From assembly GCA_024401915.1 (NCBI GenBank), contig JAKSKA010000082.1, positions 1 through 6,610 on the forward strand: DNA of 6,610 nucleotides. The letters run 5' to 3'. Origin of the DNA: Bacteroidales bacterium (lineage in GTDB: Bacteria; Bacteroidota; Bacteroidia; Bacteroidales; UBA932). The translations under genes were made by a program, and so were the position numbers. Position 1 is the first letter of the stretch. Each line of letters starts with the position of its first letter. The notes beneath the pieces are model-generated. The model had not been told where the DNA came from. It ran no database searches and saw nothing but the letters and a program-made list of their open reading frames with translations. Below, piece by piece: positions 5,558-6,610 of the stretch.

Positions 5558-6388
5558 CTACAGGGACTCGATCATTCGTTTGAAGATAGCGCACATCCTG
5601 TCAGCCGCAGCATCAGCCGTGGCCACGACATCGTCGCCGTCATTGAGATTCTTCTCCACGTTAGCGGTATTGGCCTTGTTCGTGACAACCGACATTCCGA
5701 AGACCCTGATCGAGCAGTGGCGCGCTGCGACCACTTCCGGAACCGTCGACATACCGAGAAGGTCGGCACCTATCATATGGTAGAAGCGGACCTCTGCAGG
5801 AGTCTCGTAGGTTGGTCCGGTACTTGCGAAATACACGCCCCTGTTGAGTTTTATCCCCATATCCCCGGCAATCTTGTCCGCGAGCTCCTGAAGTTCGAGG
5901 TCGTAAGCGCAGGTCATATCCGGGAAACGGGGTCCCATCTCCTCGAAATTCGGACCGATAAGCGGATTCGGGAGATTGCTGATGTGGTCACGTATGATCA
6001 CGAGGTCCCCCACCTTGTAGTCTGGATTGCAGGCTCCGGCGGCATTGGATACGAAGAGGTATTCGACGCCGAGTGACTTGAAGACACGGATGCCGAGTGT
6101 CACCTTGGCCATCTCATAGCCCTCATAGTAATGGAAACGTCCCTGCATCACGATCACGTCCTTTCCACCGAGACGGCCGATGATGAAATTGCCCTTATGG
6201 CCTACGACCGTGGAAACCGGGAAACCGGGAATCTCGGCGTAAGGCACGACGACAGGGTCCTCAATGGCGTCGGCAAGCTTGCCGAGACCGCTTCCGAGGA
6301 CTATTCCGACCTTGGGCTCATAACGCCCGTCGATACACTCCCTGACGTAGGAGGCGGCGGCTTTGATCTCTCTAATTCTTTCGTCCAT
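5558..6388 (-). CDS. Purine nucleoside phosphorylase (trimeric, inosine/guanosine type)
   Basis: A 276-residue cytosolic enzyme that splits purine (deoxy)ribonucleosides with phosphate to the free base and (deoxy)ribose-1-phosphate. It belongs to the trimeric class with human PNP and Bacillus PunA, not the hexameric DeoD class. Residues with counterparts in human PNP: S33 in GSGLG (32-36), H65 in GHKGN, R85 and H87 in GRFHYYEG (84-91), NAAG (115-118), E195 in GPTYETPAE (191-199), M213 and S214 in GMSTVPEVVAARH (212-224), and N237 in VVTNKAN (234-240). Glu195 and Asn237 are the pair that recognises 6-oxopurines, so inosine and guanosine are expected rather than adenosine. Length is normal. The ATG at 6388 begins the conserved N-terminal helix and lies 8 nt after the RNase Y stop, so the two genes are likely co-transcribed. 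Its stop is 10 nt from the stop of the convergent amidohydrolase. Confidence 0.96.
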   Translation of the reverse strand: MDERIREIKAAASYVRECIDGRYEPKVGIVLGSGLGKLADAIEDPVVVPYAEIPGFPVSTVVGHKGNFIIGRLGGKDVIVMQGRFHYYEGYEMAKVTLGIRVFKSLGVEYLFVSNAAGACNPDYKVGDLVIIRDHISNLPNPLIGPNFEEMGPRFPDMTCAYDLELQELADKIAGDMGIKLNRGVYFASTGPTYETPAEVRFYHMIGADLLGMSTVPEVVAARHCSIRVFGMSVVTNKANTANVEKNLNDGDDVVATADAAADRMCAIFKRMIESL

Positions 6389-6396
6389 ACGACCGG

Positions 6397-6610
6397 CTAT
6401 TTGGCAATTGCTACTGAACGTGTCTCACGGATCACGGTGATCTTCACCTGACCGGGATAGGTCATCTCGTCCTGTATCCTCTGGGCGATGTCAGTGGAGA
6501 GGCGTGCTGCCTGGTCGTCGGAGACCTCCTCTGCGCCAACGATGACGCGGAGCTCCCTGCCGGCCTGGATGGCGTATGATTTCGTTACGCCGGGGTAGGA
6601 CGCCGCCAGG
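6397..6610 (-). CDS. rny: Ribonuclease Y, C-terminal end (partial)
   Basis: The minus strand from the right edge gives 70 residues ending at a TAG (6399-6397). They match the conserved C-terminal domain of RNase [52 protein letters not shown] and [13 protein letters not shown]. RNase Y is a membrane-anchored endoribonuclease with KH and HD domains that starts mRNA decay; those domains, the coiled coil and the start lie beyond the window. No catalytic residue is visible here, but the C-terminal signature is highly specific. The stop is followed 8 nt later by the ATG of purine nucleoside phosphorylase without a terminator-like structure, so read-through into that gene is expected. Confidence 0.96.
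   Translation of the reverse strand, partial: LAASYPGVTKSYAIQAGRELRVIVGAEEVSDDQAARLSTDIAQRIQDEMTYPGQVKITVIRETRSVAIAK

Noticed and set aside
5551..5567. Small inverted repeats (TCCC/GGGA and GTCC/GGAC) near the convergent stops, considered as a bidirectional terminator
   Set aside because: Stems are only 4-5 bp and no T-tract follows on either strand.
5531..6076. Plus-strand open frame of 181 codons opposite purine nucleoside phosphorylase
   Set aside because: The phosphorylase has all expected active-site motifs on the other strand; the plus frame is a shadow.
1..6610. Searched by eye for CRISPR repeats, insertion sequences, tRNAs, attachment sites and defence genes
   Set aside because: No direct-repeat arrays, transposase motifs, tRNA-like cloverleaf sequence or defence-associated domains were seen; all but about 110 bases are assigned to housekeeping-type genes.

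Overview
The window is ordinary, gene-dense chromosomal DNA from a member of the Bacteroidota, most likely Bacteroidales. Four things point there. The order nusB, yajC, YbbR-like, coaE, DUF5606 is typical of the group. Two of the proteins (the DUF5606 protein and the DUF3276/PUR-type nucleic-acid-binding protein) are families I know mainly from Bacteroidota. The one real intergenic region carries TAnnTTTG-type -7 boxes. Clear Shine-Dalgarno sequences are mostly absent. Coding DNA is fairly GC-rich and the intergenic DNA is very AT-rich, so a gut Bacteroidales lineage with moderately high GC is plausible; I cannot name a genus. I see no mobile element, CRISPR array, tRNA, rRNA or prophage gene.

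Left block (1-3862, minus strand): six genes read leftward from one promoter region. They are nusB (transcription antitermination), yajC (SecYEG/SecDF accessory protein), a YbbR-domain membrane-anchored protein, coaE (last step of CoA synthesis), a DUF5606 protein, and the first 245 codons of rimO (ribosomal protein S12 methylthiotransferase), which runs off the left edge. The five junctions are TAATG, TAAATG, a 3-nt gap, ATGA and TAATG, so this is a tightly packed and probably translationally coupled operon. The CoaE is unusually short and divergent.

Centre (3863-5547): a 90-bp AT-rich divergent promoter region separates nusB from a plus-strand pair. The pair is a small PUR-domain (DUF3276) nucleic-acid-binding protein and an amidohydrolase of the 5'-methylthioadenosine/S-adenosylhomocysteine deaminase group. 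The amidohydrolase starts at a TTG that overlaps the PUR stop codon (TTGA).

Right block (5558-6610, minus strand): a purine nucleoside phosphorylase converges on the amidohydrolase with only 10 nt between their stop codons. Upstream of it lies the C-terminal 70 codons of RNase Y, 8 nt away. The deaminase and the phosphorylase form a plausible purine-salvage sequence: adenosine-type nucleosides from SAM metabolism are deaminated to inosine-type nucleosides, which are then phosphorolysed. RNase Y and the phosphorylase may be co-transcribed.

Nothing here amounts to a new system. The items most worth a second look are the reduced CoaE, the conserved but uncharacterised DUF5606 partner, the divergent promoter, and the possible SAM-by-product/purine-salvage link.
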